Shown piece after piece: positions 34,769 through 43,129 of a stretch of DNA of 64,000 nucleotides. Each line of letters opens with the position of its first letter. The stretch's first letter is position 1. Origin of the DNA: Dinoroseobacter sp049800775 (GTDB lineage: Bacteria > Pseudomonadota > Alphaproteobacteria > Rhodobacterales > Rhodobacteraceae); contig NZ_JBNAFR010000010.1 in assembly GCF_049800775.1 (NCBI RefSeq), positions 84,134-148,133 on the forward strand, written 5' to 3'. The translations under genes were made by a program, and so were the position numbers. The notes below the pieces were generated by a model. It searched no databases. It saw only the letters and a list, made by a program, of their open reading frames with translations, and had not been told where the DNA came from.

Positions 34769-34830
34769 TCGCGCCGACACTGGGACCGGCGACACCCCGC
34801 CCTAAATCGGGCTGGGAAAGGAGGACGCAG

Positions 34831-35718
34831 ATGCCGCGCCGCTATGCCGAGATCTATCCGTCGCTGCCGCTGCTCAACAGCGATGCGTCCGAGCATGTCT
34901 CGGCCGCCGCACTCATGTCTCTGCGCTACTTTCAGGCCGCGCCGGACAGCATGCCCGAGGATGTCTTTGCCGAGCATCACGTCTTGCTGAACCTGCAGAC
35001 GGAACCGCATCGGGTGCAGAACCGCCGCGACGGCGAGATGCATGATTTCATCTTCCGCAAGGACGATATCATCGTGACCCCGGCGGGCATGCGGTCGGGC
35101 TGGCGCTGGTTCGCGACCTCGGATGTGATCGTGGTGACGCTGGATCCTGAGCGGGTGGCGCAATTCGCCCAGCGCGAGATGGGGCTGCTGCTCGATCCGC
35201 AGCAATTCCGCGATCTGCCCCTGTTTACAGATCCCGATCTCTGCACGGCGGGAGTGATGCTGCGCGACGCGCTGGAGACGGGCGATGTCACCTCCGGCGT
35301 GATGTTCGAGGCCATGAGCCGGGTGTTTCTCGTCAAGCTCCTGCAGCGCTACGGGCAGGAGCGGCCCGAGCCCGTCCGCCGCAGCACCGGCTTCACCTCG
35401 GCCCATTACCGTCGGGTGCTGGCCTCTATCCGCGCCCGGCTCGACCAGACCATCAGCGTCGAGGCGCTGGCCACCGAGGCAGGGATGAGCCCCTCTCATT
35501 TCAGCCGTCTCTTCAAGGAGACGCTGGGCAGCACGCCGATGCAATATGTCATGGCCTACCGGATCGAGCAGGCCATGGAGATGATGACGGACCCCGCACT
35601 GTCGCTCGGCGAGATCGCCCTGGCCTGCGGCTTCGCCGATCAGGCGCATTTCTCGCGCAGCTTCAAGCAGGTGACGGGCGAGACGCCCCGGCGATACCGG
35701 CTGACCCGGACCGCCTGA
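34831..35718 (+). CDS. AraC family transcriptional regulator
   Basis: The 295-residue regulator has a C-terminal double helix-turn-helix of the AraC/XylS type (about residues 195-295). Blocks include LATEAGMSPSHFSRLFKE, TPMQYVMAYRIEQAMEMM and ACGFADQAHFSRSFKQVTG. The N-terminal half lacks a clear cupin signature. It is followed 124 bases later by a secreted alpha/beta hydrolase and an NTF2-like gene in the same direction, which are plausible targets. Confidence 0.92.
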   Translation: MPRRYAEIYPSLPLLNSDASEHVSAAALMSLRYFQAAPDSMPEDVFAEHHVLLNLQTEPHRVQNRRDGEMHDFIFRKDDIIVTPAGMRSGWRWFATSDVIVVTLDPERVAQFAQREMGLLLDPQQFRDLPLFTDPDLCTAGVMLRDALETGDVTSGVMFEAMSRVFLVKLLQRYGQERPEPVRRSTGFTSAHYRRVLASIRARLDQTISVEALATEAGMSPSHFSRLFKETLGSTPMQYVMAYRIEQAMEMMTDPALSLGEIALACGFADQAHFSRSFKQVTGETPRRYRLTRTA

Positions 35719-35842
35719 CACCTGCGCGGGGCAAAAAAGCAGGATTGTTCAAAAACGCCGGAGGGCGCTCCAAGAACCGGGCGGCCCGACACCGTAGATC
35801 TGTCCTCATCGGGCGCACCGCCCAGACAGAGGAGAGATACAG

Positions 35843-36802
35843 ATGACCCAGTTCACCCTGACCACCGCCGCCGCCCTTCTGGCCTCCACCGCCGCGCTGG
35901 CGCAGGTCGAAACCCGCAGCGTGAGCTTCGAGAACGAAGGCGCGATCCTGTCGGGCACGCTCTACCTGCCCGAGGATCATGACGGCGCGGCCCTGCCTGC
36001 GGTGGTCGTGACCGGCGCCTGGACCAGCGTCGAGGAGCAGATGCCCCGCGTCTATGCCGAAGCGATGGTCGCCCGGGGCTTTGCCGCCTTCACCTTCGAT
36101 TTCCGGGGCTGGGGCAAGTCGGGCGATCTGCCGGATGCCCAGCGCTTCGTCGAGAGCCCGGACGCCAAAACCTCGGATATCCGTGCGGCCTTCGAGGTGG
36201 TCGCGACCCTGCCCGAGGTCGATGCCACCCGGATCAACGGTCTCGGGATCTGCGCCTCGGCGGGCTACATGATCGACGCCGTGGCCGGGAATGCAGGGGT
36301 TCAGCGGATCGGCCTTGTCGCGCCCTGGCTGCAGGATGCCGAGATCGTCGAGGCGGTCTATGGTGGGCCCGAGGGGGTCGCAGGCCTGATCGCCCTGGGC
36401 CGCGCAGCCGTTGCCGCGGGGGGCGAGGTGATCCCCGCCGCAGGTCCCGAAGGGGCAGAGGGCGTGCTCATGCCCATCGGCGGATATTACCACGCGCCCG
36501 AGCGTGGTGCGATCCCGGCCTATGACAACCGCTGGAACAATGCCGGCTGGGAGGGGTGGCTGACCTATCACCCGGCTGACAATCCCGACCGGCTGACCCA
36601 GCCGCTGGCCGTGGTGCATTCCGAGGCCGCCGCGATCCCGCAAGGCTTGCGCCGCTTTCTCGACGGGTTCGGTGGTCCGGCCACGCTGCAGATGCTCGAA
36701 GAGGTCACGCAGTTCGATTTCTACGACAATCCTGAGGATGTGCGCCGCGCCGCCGACACCATGGCCGCCCATTTCGCCCAGACCTCGGACGCCGACCTCT
36801 GA
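35843..36802 (+). CDS. Secreted alpha/beta hydrolase with cysteine in the nucleophile elbow
   Basis: The 319-residue product has a signal peptide (residues 1-20, ending ALAQ) and an alpha/beta hydrolase fold. The oxyanion region is VVVTGAWTS, followed by FDFRGWGKSG. The nucleophile elbow reads Gly135-Ile-Cys137-Ala-Ser139-Ala-Gly (GICASAG), so a cysteine sits where serine is usual, as in dienelactone hydrolases. A late Asp/His pair remains to be placed. A GAGGAG site precedes the ATG at 35843. Substrate unknown; the NTF2-like gene follows 59 bases downstream. Confidence 0.87.
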   Translation: MTQFTLTTAAALLASTAALAQVETRSVSFENEGAILSGTLYLPEDHDGAALPAVVVTGAWTSVEEQMPRVYAEAMVARGFAAFTFDFRGWGKSGDLPDAQRFVESPDAKTSDIRAAFEVVATLPEVDATRINGLGICASAGYMIDAVAGNAGVQRIGLVAPWLQDAEIVEAVYGGPEGVAGLIALGRAAVAAGGEVIPAAGPEGAEGVLMPIGGYYHAPERGAIPAYDNRWNNAGWEGWLTYHPADNPDRLTQPLAVVHSEAAAIPQGLRRFLDGFGGPATLQMLEEVTQFDFYDNPEDVRRAADTMAAHFAQTSDADL

Positions 36803-36861
36803 TCCCGGCGGGGCCGTTGCCTGGGCCCCCGCTTCCCCAACCTCATCACAGGAGACGTTCC

Positions 36862-37419
36862 ATGACCCGCCTTTCCCCCCTCGCCGTCCTGCTTATCGCG
36901 CTCGCCCCCATGACCGCACAGGCCGAGAGCCCGCAGATGCCTGCCACCAGCCTCGCACAGCTCGTCGATCAGGCCGAGATCATCCGCATCACCAATGCCA
37001 TCGACATCGCCGTGGACCGCAAGGACTGGGAGACCGCGCGCAGCTATTTCGCCGAAACGATCCACGTGGATTTCACCAGCCTGATCGGCGGAGACCCGGC
37101 AACGATCCCGGCGGATGCGTTGATCGCGGGCTGGGCCGGGAACCTCACCGCCGAGAAAGAGAGTTTCCACCTGCGCGGCAATCATCAGGTCAGCTTTCCC
37201 AGCGCCGACACCGCCACCGTCTACAGCCATGGCTATGCCTGGAACCGGATGGAGCGCGGCCTTGCGCCGGAAAACGGGGGCGAGGCCCTGTGGGAGGTTT
37301 GGGGCAGCTACACCCACGACCTGCGCCGGGGCGCGCGCGGGTGGGAGGTGACCGGCATGAGCTTCACCGCGACCGCCGAGCGTGGCAGCAGCTTTGTTCG
37401 GAACACACCGGGCAGCTAA
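36862..37419 (+). CDS. Secreted NTF2/SnoaL-like protein
   Basis: The 185-residue product has a signal peptide (MTRLSPLAVLLIALAPMTAQ). The domain has the pattern of an NTF2-like or SnoaL cone fold: a helical start (EIIRITNAIDIAVDRKDWET), then YFAETIHVDFTSL and a beta-rich end. These folds bind small ligands or act as isomerases. A GGAGA site precedes the ATG at 36862. With the hydrolase upstream it forms a small secreted pair likely under the AraC regulator. It converges on the octaheme cytochrome gene. Confidence 0.85.
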   Translation: MTRLSPLAVLLIALAPMTAQAESPQMPATSLAQLVDQAEIIRITNAIDIAVDRKDWETARSYFAETIHVDFTSLIGGDPATIPADALIAGWAGNLTAEKESFHLRGNHQVSFPSADTATVYSHGYAWNRMERGLAPENGGEALWEVWGSYTHDLRRGARGWEVTGMSFTATAERGSSFVRNTPGS

Positions 37420-37480
37420 GAGGCTCGGTCGCCCCGCCCGGTGCTCGGATGCGAGGGCCGGGCGCGGCGCGTATGCTGCG

Positions 37481-39451
37481 CTACGGGCCCAGCTCGCCGC
37501 GCAGAACCTTGAGCGGGACGCTGTCGGGATTGGCCGCGATCGCATCCTCCGCAGCGGCCCGGGCCGCATCCGCATTGCCCAGCGCGGCATGGATCCGGAC
37601 GATCATGGTCCAACCCTGTTCCAGTTGCGGATCCATGGTCACCGCTTCGGTAAAGGCCATCAGCGCGGCCTGCATGTTGCGCGAGGTCAGGCCGATCCCG
37701 GCCAGCACGATCTGGGTCTCGGGGTAATCCGCCCGCGCAATCAACGAGGCCTGCCAATCGGACATCGCCCGACCCAGATCCGCGTTCACACGGTTGGGCA
37801 GACGCGCGAGGTTCATGTTCAGAAACTCCCGCGCGGCGGCCATGCGCACGCTGCGCGCAGGATCGGCCAGCAACGGAGCAAGGCGCGGGGCGCGCTCGGT
37901 ATTGGGCGCGGCCCGTTGCACCGGAATCGCCGCCGCCCGGACCAGCGGATCCGGGTCCGACAGAAGTGGCACCATCCGGCTGGCCAGATCCGGCGTCGCA
38001 ATCGGATGCAGAAGCTCCAGCGCCGTGGCGCGCACGATCCCCGGCAGCTCCAGATATTCGGTCAGAGCGACGATATTCTCCGCCGTGCTCTGGGGCGCGA
38101 CCCGGGCACGGGCAAAGACATCGGCGAAATGCGGGCCGCGATGGCGGCTCTCGGGGGAACGGGCCTGCAGGATGTCGGCCATCTCCTCGGCGCTGCGATC
38201 CGTGTGGCAGTCATTGCAAGCATTGGGCGCGCCGGTCCGCACCGTCAGATCCGGGCGCGGCACCCGGAAGGAGTGATCGCGCCGCCCGTCAATGCCCATG
38301 TAATCGCGTTCGATCATATGGCAGCTTTTGCACTGGGCCCCCTCGCTGCCGATCTCGTGGAAGTGGTGCGCGGGGGTGTCGTAATCGGCCAGCGGCAAGC
38401 TTGGAAAGTCGGGGTTTCCGGCGGGCGAGTGGCACTGGGTGCAGACCGTGTTCGTGTCCGAGATCACCTGCGCCGTATGCGGATTGTGGCAATCGGTGCA
38501 GGCCACGCCCTTGGCATACATCTTGGATTGCAGGAACGAGCCATAGACATAGACCTCGTCGAGGATTTGCCCGTCCGGATGGTAGGTCCCATCCCGCAAC
38601 AGGGTCAGCCGATAGGCATCATGATAGGCCGTCCCGGGCAGCGGATTGCCCGCCTCGAAGGGCTCGCGCCGGGAATGGCAACTGGCGCATTGCTGGATCT
38701 CGGCCTCCGCCCCGGCGGTGAAATCCATGGTCAGGCCGGTCGCCCCCACCGAGCTCCAGAGCCCCGGATCGTAGCTGCCCCCCGGCAGGGCCCAGTCCCG
38801 GTGCGCCTCGCCCGGACCATGACAGGCCTCGCATCCGACCCCGATCTCGGCCTGACGGCTGGCATAGCTGCGGCTGCGGGGGTCATAGCCCTTGTCATAG
38901 CCCGTGGCGTGGCATTCGGCGCAGCGCGCGGCCCAGTTCTTGTAAGGCCCGGTCCAGTGCAGCCCGTCCGAATAGGGCAGGTCCTGATCCGGGTAGAGGT
39001 GATACCAGCGCGCCTGATCCACATCCCACACCACGTCGAAGGACTGGATTTTGCCCGGCTCCGTCTCGATCAGATATTGCTGGAGCGGCGCAACGCCGGC
39101 AACCGAGTGGACCGGGTACCTTGTCATCTGCCCGTCCGGCCCATCGGAGGTGATGTAGTAGCGCCCGTCTTCGGTGGTGAACCGCGTCCGCACGCCCTTG
39201 TGCAGAAACTCCGCATTGTCGAAATCGCCCAGCACATGGGTCGCATCGGGCGGGGTCCAGGCCAGCGCGTGGTGCGAGCCGGTCCAGGCCTCGGCCTCCT
39301 CCGTGTGGCACTCGGTACAGCTCTCGGACCCGATATAGGCCGGCGTCCGCGGATCCTGAGCCGCTGCGGGCAGGGCCGCGCAGACCGCGCTCAGACCCAG
39401 CGCGACGACCCAGCGCAGCGGGCGGCGCGTGATGCGAGCGCTCCCGCTCAT
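37481..39451 (-). CDS. Octaheme c-type cytochrome with HEAT/TPR-like C-terminus
   Basis: The 656-residue product has a signal peptide (residues 8-32) and eight CxxCH heme sites in order: CTECH, CAECH, CEACH, CASCH, CTDCH, CTQCH, CKSCH and CNDCH. After about residue 450 the sequence becomes alpha-helical with HEAT-like repeats (PDPLVRAAAIPV, DPARSVRMAAAREF) and ends in TPR-like helices. It is periplasmic. The layout resembles the multiheme-with-TPR proteins seen with denitrification or sulfur genes. NrfA-type catalytic CxxCK is absent. It is coupled by ATGA overlap to the Crp/Fnr gene upstream. Confidence 0.88.
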   Translation of the reverse strand: MSGSARITRRPLRWVVALGLSAVCAALPAAAQDPRTPAYIGSESCTECHTEEAEAWTGSHHALAWTPPDATHVLGDFDNAEFLHKGVRTRFTTEDGRYYITSDGPDGQMTRYPVHSVAGVAPLQQYLIETEPGKIQSFDVVWDVDQARWYHLYPDQDLPYSDGLHWTGPYKNWAARCAECHATGYDKGYDPRSRSYASRQAEIGVGCEACHGPGEAHRDWALPGGSYDPGLWSSVGATGLTMDFTAGAEAEIQQCASCHSRREPFEAGNPLPGTAYHDAYRLTLLRDGTYHPDGQILDEVYVYGSFLQSKMYAKGVACTDCHNPHTAQVISDTNTVCTQCHSPAGNPDFPSLPLADYDTPAHHFHEIGSEGAQCKSCHMIERDYMGIDGRRDHSFRVPRPDLTVRTGAPNACNDCHTDRSAEEMADILQARSPESRHRGPHFADVFARARVAPQSTAENIVALTEYLELPGIVRATALELLHPIATPDLASRMVPLLSDPDPLVRAAAIPVQRAAPNTERAPRLAPLLADPARSVRMAAAREFLNMNLARLPNRVNADLGRAMSDWQASLIARADYPETQIVLAGIGLTSRNMQAALMAFTEAVTMDPQLEQGWTMIVRIHAALGNADAARAAAEDAIAANPDSVPLKVLRGELGP

Positions 39452-40119
39452 TCCGCCGCGTACCGTGCCAGAGCCTCGGCATCCTGCACCCGGATCCGGC
39501 CATAGCCGATCTCGATCAACCCAAGGCTGGCCAGCCGCTTGACCAGCCGCTGCACGGTGGGCAGGGACAGGGCCGTCATCGTGGCCAGACGATCCTGCGG
39601 CGTCTCGAGCCACGCGCCGGGCTCGGCCTGCACCGAGTTGGAATACAGCAGGAAGGCAGCGATGCGTTTTTCCGAGTTCGGGATGGACAGGTTCGCCAGA
39701 ATGTTGAGCTGCAGTTCCATGTTCACATGGCTCAGCGCATAGAACTCGCGCAGCATCCCCGGCTCATCGCGCACAAGGGCAGCCAGCTTGGGCTGCGGGA
39801 TGAAGTAGACCTCGACCTCGGACACCGCGAGCACGGTGACAAGGCGGCGTTGCTTGGAAAAGAGCGCCAGATCGCCGATCCAGAAGCCGGGCGTGGCCTG
39901 ATAGATCGTGTGCTCGCTGCCGATGGTATTGGGGATCGCGATCGTCACATTGCCCCGGGCAAGACCGTAGAGCCCCTCGGACGTGTCCCCGACCCGGTAC
40001 ACGGTTTCACCGGGCGCGAAGCTGCGCAGCCGCCCCCCCTCGAGGATGCGCGCCTGCACCTCGGGCGTACGCCCGGACAGCCAGCCATGGCGGCGGAGGA
40101 TCTCTGGTTCCATCGTCAT
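39448..40119 (-). CDS. Crp/Fnr family transcriptional regulator
   Basis: The 223-residue regulator has an N-terminal cyclic-nucleotide-binding-like barrel (SFAPGETVYRVGDTSEGLYG, then FWIGDLALFSKQRR). A C-terminal winged helix contains PQDRLATMTALSLPTVQRLV. The Fnr-type N-terminal cysteine cluster is absent, so it is not an oxygen-sensing FNR. Its effector is unknown. It shares a 4-base overlap with the octaheme cytochrome gene and faces the arylsulfatase gene across 332 bases, so it probably controls one or both. Two ATG codons (40119 and 40113) are possible starts. Confidence 0.92.
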   Translation of the reverse strand: MTMEPEILRRHGWLSGRTPEVQARILEGGRLRSFAPGETVYRVGDTSEGLYGLARGNVTIAIPNTIGSEHTIYQATPGFWIGDLALFSKQRRLVTVLAVSEVEVYFIPQPKLAALVRDEPGMLREFYALSHVNMELQLNILANLSIPNSEKRIAAFLLYSNSVQAEPGAWLETPQDRLATMTALSLPTVQRLVKRLASLGLIEIGYGRIRVQDAEALARYAAE

Positions 40120-40451
40120 TTTACGCCCCTATACGACAAAAAACCTGAAACAACCTGTCAAATGATAGAAAGCGTAATCGGAGGCAGATGCATAGACTCG
40201 GTCAGAGCGTAGTACGGAGCGCCCCGGGCCACAATGCCAACACAGCACGAGAATATGCGTCCAATCCTCTATATTTTTCATAGAGATAGGGCGTGTGCGG
40301 CCCTGCGCGCAAGATGTGTCCGGCCCCGCAGGCTCGGGCGTGATGCGACGCTTTTCCGCCTCAGGCTTGACCGGCATCGGTCGGTTATGGCTCCATGCGG
40401 GCCCCACTCACACCAAAAACAACAAATCGATATAGCAAGGAGACATGCACC
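40120..40451. promoter_or_regulatory. Divergent promoter region between Crp/Fnr gene and arylsulfatase
   Basis: This 332-base interval is AT-richer than its surroundings. It contains a dyad CTCTAT (40267-40272) and ATAGAG (40280-40285) around ATTTTTC. AT-rich stretches near 40123-40160 could hold the leftward promoter. No full FNR or CRP consensus site (TTGAT-N4-ATCAA or TGTGA-N6-TCACA) was found. An AAGGAG ribosome site ends the region before the sulfatase ATG. Confidence 0.6.
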
Positions 40452-42053
40452 ATGACACGGAACAGGACCCGGAAGGAGCTGACCCTCGGGGTGGCCCTTT
40501 TGGCGCTGACCGCGGGCATCGCCAATGCCCAGGATGCGGACAAGCCCAATATCCTCGTCATCTGGGGAGATGATGTCGGTCAGTCCAATATCTCGGCCTA
40601 CACGATGGGCCTGATGGGCTACCAGACGCCGAATATCGACCGGATCGCCGATGAAGGCATGATCTTCACCGACTATTACGGCGAGCAGTCCTGCACCGCG
40701 GGCCGGTCGTCCTTCATCATGGGTCAGTCGGTGTTCCGCACGGGCCTGTCCAAGGTCGGTCTGCCCGGTGCCGAAGAAGGCATGAGAATCGAGGATCCGA
40801 CCATCGCAGGCCTTCTCAAGGCGCAAGGCTATGCCACCGGCCAGTTCGGCAAGAACCACCTGGGCGACCGGGACGAGATGCTGCCGACCAACCACGGGTT
40901 CGATGAGTTTCTCGGCAACCTCTACCACCTGAACGCCGAGGAAGAGCCCGAGAACGCGGATTATCCCGGTGACCTGGTCATGCCCGACGGGCGGACCTTC
41001 CGGGAAACCTTTGGCCCGCGCGGTGTGATCAAGTCCTCGGCTGACGGCACCATCGAAGACACTGGTCCGCTGACCAAGAAGCGCATGGAAACCATCGACG
41101 ACGAGACCGTCGCCGCCGCGCTCGACTTCATCGACCGGCAAGAGGCTGCGGGCACCCCGTGGTTCCTGTGGTGGTCCGGGACCCGGATGCACTTCCGCAC
41201 CCATGTGAGCGAAGAACGCCAGCAGATGGCGAACGACCAGATCGGCAAGACCGTGGACGAGTACACGGCGGGCATGATCGAGCACGACATGCATATCGGC
41301 ATGTTCCTCGACAAGCTCGAGGAGCTTGGGATCGAAGACAACACCTTCGTCTTCTACTCCACCGATAACGGCCCGCACATGAACACTTGGCCCGATGCGG
41401 CCATGACCCCGTTCTGGGGCGAGAAGAACACCCAGTGGGAAGGCGGCTGGCGCGTGCCTGCCATGGTGCGCTGGCCGGGCAATATCGAGCCGGGGTCTAT
41501 CAGCAACGAGATCGTCCACCATATGGACTGGTTGCCGACTTTCCTCGCCATGGCCGGGAACGAAACGGTCAAGGAAGACCTGCTCGACGGCATCACCGTG
41601 GCCGAGGTCGGCGGCGGTCGTGACTACCGCGTGCATCTGGATGGCTACAACATCCTGCCGATGCTGACGGGGGAAACCGACGAGAGCCCGCGCAACGAGA
41701 TCTTCTACTTCACCGATGACGGCGATCTCGCGGCGCTGCGCTATGGCGACTGGAAGATCACCTTCCTCGAGCAGGAAGTCTGGGGCACCCTGCGGGCCTG
41801 GGCCGAGCCGCTCACCGAACTGCGTGTGCCGCTGATCACCAACCTGCGCCGTGACCCCTATGAGCGGGCCTACCGGACGTCGAACACCTATTACGACTGG
41901 CTGATCGACCGCGTTTACCTGCTGGTGCCTGCACAGGCCTATGTGGGTCAGTTCCTGTCGACCTTTGCGGAATACCCGCCGCGGCAGAAGGCGGCGTCCT
42001 TCAGCCTCGAAAAGGTCATGGAGAAGCTCTCGGATCCGGGCGGCGCGCAGTAA
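40452..42053 (+). CDS. Secreted arylsulfatase, CTAGR type
   Basis: The 533-residue product has a signal peptide ending at ANAQ (about residue 27). It carries the sulfatase fold with metal-binding Asp40-Asp41 (IWGDDVG), the formylglycine site Cys81 in SCTAGRSSFIMGQ, and TDNGP for the second metal shell. The usual CxPSR is CTAGR here, a variant seen in one S1 subfamily. Conversion of Cys81 to formylglycine would need a maturase elsewhere in the genome. It hydrolyses sulfate esters in the periplasm; the natural substrate is unknown. First gene of a nine-gene plus-strand train. Confidence 0.92.
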   Translation: MTRNRTRKELTLGVALLALTAGIANAQDADKPNILVIWGDDVGQSNISAYTMGLMGYQTPNIDRIADEGMIFTDYYGEQSCTAGRSSFIMGQSVFRTGLSKVGLPGAEEGMRIEDPTIAGLLKAQGYATGQFGKNHLGDRDEMLPTNHGFDEFLGNLYHLNAEEEPENADYPGDLVMPDGRTFRETFGPRGVIKSSADGTIEDTGPLTKKRMETIDDETVAAALDFIDRQEAAGTPWFLWWSGTRMHFRTHVSEERQQMANDQIGKTVDEYTAGMIEHDMHIGMFLDKLEELGIEDNTFVFYSTDNGPHMNTWPDAAMTPFWGEKNTQWEGGWRVPAMVRWPGNIEPGSISNEIVHHMDWLPTFLAMAGNETVKEDLLDGITVAEVGGGRDYRVHLDGYNILPMLTGETDESPRNEIFYFTDDGDLAALRYGDWKITFLEQEVWGTLRAWAEPLTELRVPLITNLRRDPYERAYRTSNTYYDWLIDRVYLLVPAQAYVGQFLSTFAEYPPRQKAASFSLEKVMEKLSDPGGAQ

Positions 42054-42077
42054 GCGCCCCCCGCATAGCCAACCGAT

Positions 42078-42110
42078 CGCCCCTCTGCCTTCACCGGTGG
42101 CAGGGGGGCG
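42078..42110 (+). terminator. Hairpin between arylsulfatase and HAD genes
   Basis: CGCCCCTCTGCC (42078-42089) pairs with GGCAGGGGGGCG (42099-42110), with one wobble, around a nine-base loop. It starts 25 bases after the sulfatase stop. The following bases are C-rich with only a weak T stretch. It may partly terminate or protect the sulfatase message, setting different levels for sulfatase and downstream genes. Confidence 0.5.
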
Positions 42111-42156
42111 GTCCTCCCCCCATTTTCTCAGCCCCCCTATGACAGGATCTGCTGCC

Positions 42157-43113
42157 ATGTTTTTTCGGACTGTTTTCGCCGGATGTCTTGCCCTGGCCGG
42201 GACGGCCTTTGCCGACCCGCTGCCTTCCTGGAATGACACCGAGACAAAGAGCGCGATCATCGCCTTCGTGGACAGTGTGACGGACCCTGCATCGCCCGAT
42301 TACGTCACCCAGGCCGACCGGATCGCGACCTTCGACAATGACGGCAATCTCTGGGCTGAACAGCCAGTCTATTTTCAGCTGATCTATGCGCTGGACCGCC
42401 TGCGCGAGCGCGCCGAGGCCGACCCGTCGATCCTCAGCACCGATGCCCTCAAGGCCGCCGCAGAGGGGGACATCGACACCCTTGCCGCGGGCGGAGTCGA
42501 GGCCCTGCTCGAAGTGCTCGCGGTCAGCCATGCCGACATCTCGGTCGAGGACTTTCAGGCAGATGTGCTGGCCTGGCTCGACACGGCGCGGCATCCGAGC
42601 ACCGACATGCGGTATGACGCGATGATCTATCAGCCCATGCTTGAGCTGCTGAGCTATCTGCGCGACGAGGGGTTCCAGACTTGGATCGTCTCGGGCGGCG
42701 GCGTGCATTTCGTGCGTGCCTTTGCAGAAGAGGCCTATGGCATTCCCCCCGAACAGGTGGTCGGCAGCGCCGGCCCAACCGAGTACCGGGATGGCAAGGT
42801 CATGAAGCTCGCCGGCATCGACTTCATCGATGACAAGGAAGGTAAGCCCGTCGGGATCGACAGCCGCATCGGCAAACGCCCGATCTTTGCCTCCGGGAAT
42901 TCCGATGGCGACTTCGCCATGCTCGAATACACCACCGGCGGAGACGGCCCGAGCTTTGGCCTGCTGCTGCATCACACGGATGGCGCGCGCGAGTTTGCCT
43001 ATGACCGCGAAGGCCATATCGGCGTGCTGAACCGAGGTCTCGACGAGGGACCGGACCGCGGCTGGGTCATCATCGACATGGCCGAGGACTGGAAAACCAT
43101 CTTCCCGAACTGA
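42157..43113 (+). CDS. Secreted HAD-family phosphatase
   Basis: The 318-residue product has a signal peptide ending ALAGTAFA (about residue 19). The HAD motif I is Asp60-Asn-Asp62-Gly-Asn (TFDNDGNLW), motif II is WIVSGGG, and motif IV is SGNSDGDFAM. This fits a phosphoserine-phosphatase-like member exported to the periplasm. In many haloacid dehalogenases motif I ends DxDGT/V; the Asn variant is common in this secreted group. It starts 103 bases after the sulfatase and 16 bases before the next hydrolase gene. Confidence 0.88.
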   Translation: MFFRTVFAGCLALAGTAFADPLPSWNDTETKSAIIAFVDSVTDPASPDYVTQADRIATFDNDGNLWAEQPVYFQLIYALDRLRERAEADPSILSTDALKAAAEGDIDTLAAGGVEALLEVLAVSHADISVEDFQADVLAWLDTARHPSTDMRYDAMIYQPMLELLSYLRDEGFQTWIVSGGGVHFVRAFAEEAYGIPPEQVVGSAGPTEYRDGKVMKLAGIDFIDDKEGKPVGIDSRIGKRPIFASGNSDGDFAMLEYTTGGDGPSFGLLLHHTDGAREFAYDREGHIGVLNRGLDEGPDRGWVIIDMAEDWKTIFPN

Positions 43114-43129
43114 GCGTGTGGAGGCCCGC

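Noticed and set aside
40120..40451. FNR or CRP box for self-regulation
   Set aside because: No full consensus dyad is present. The only clear dyad (CTCTAT/ATAGAG) does not match either consensus.
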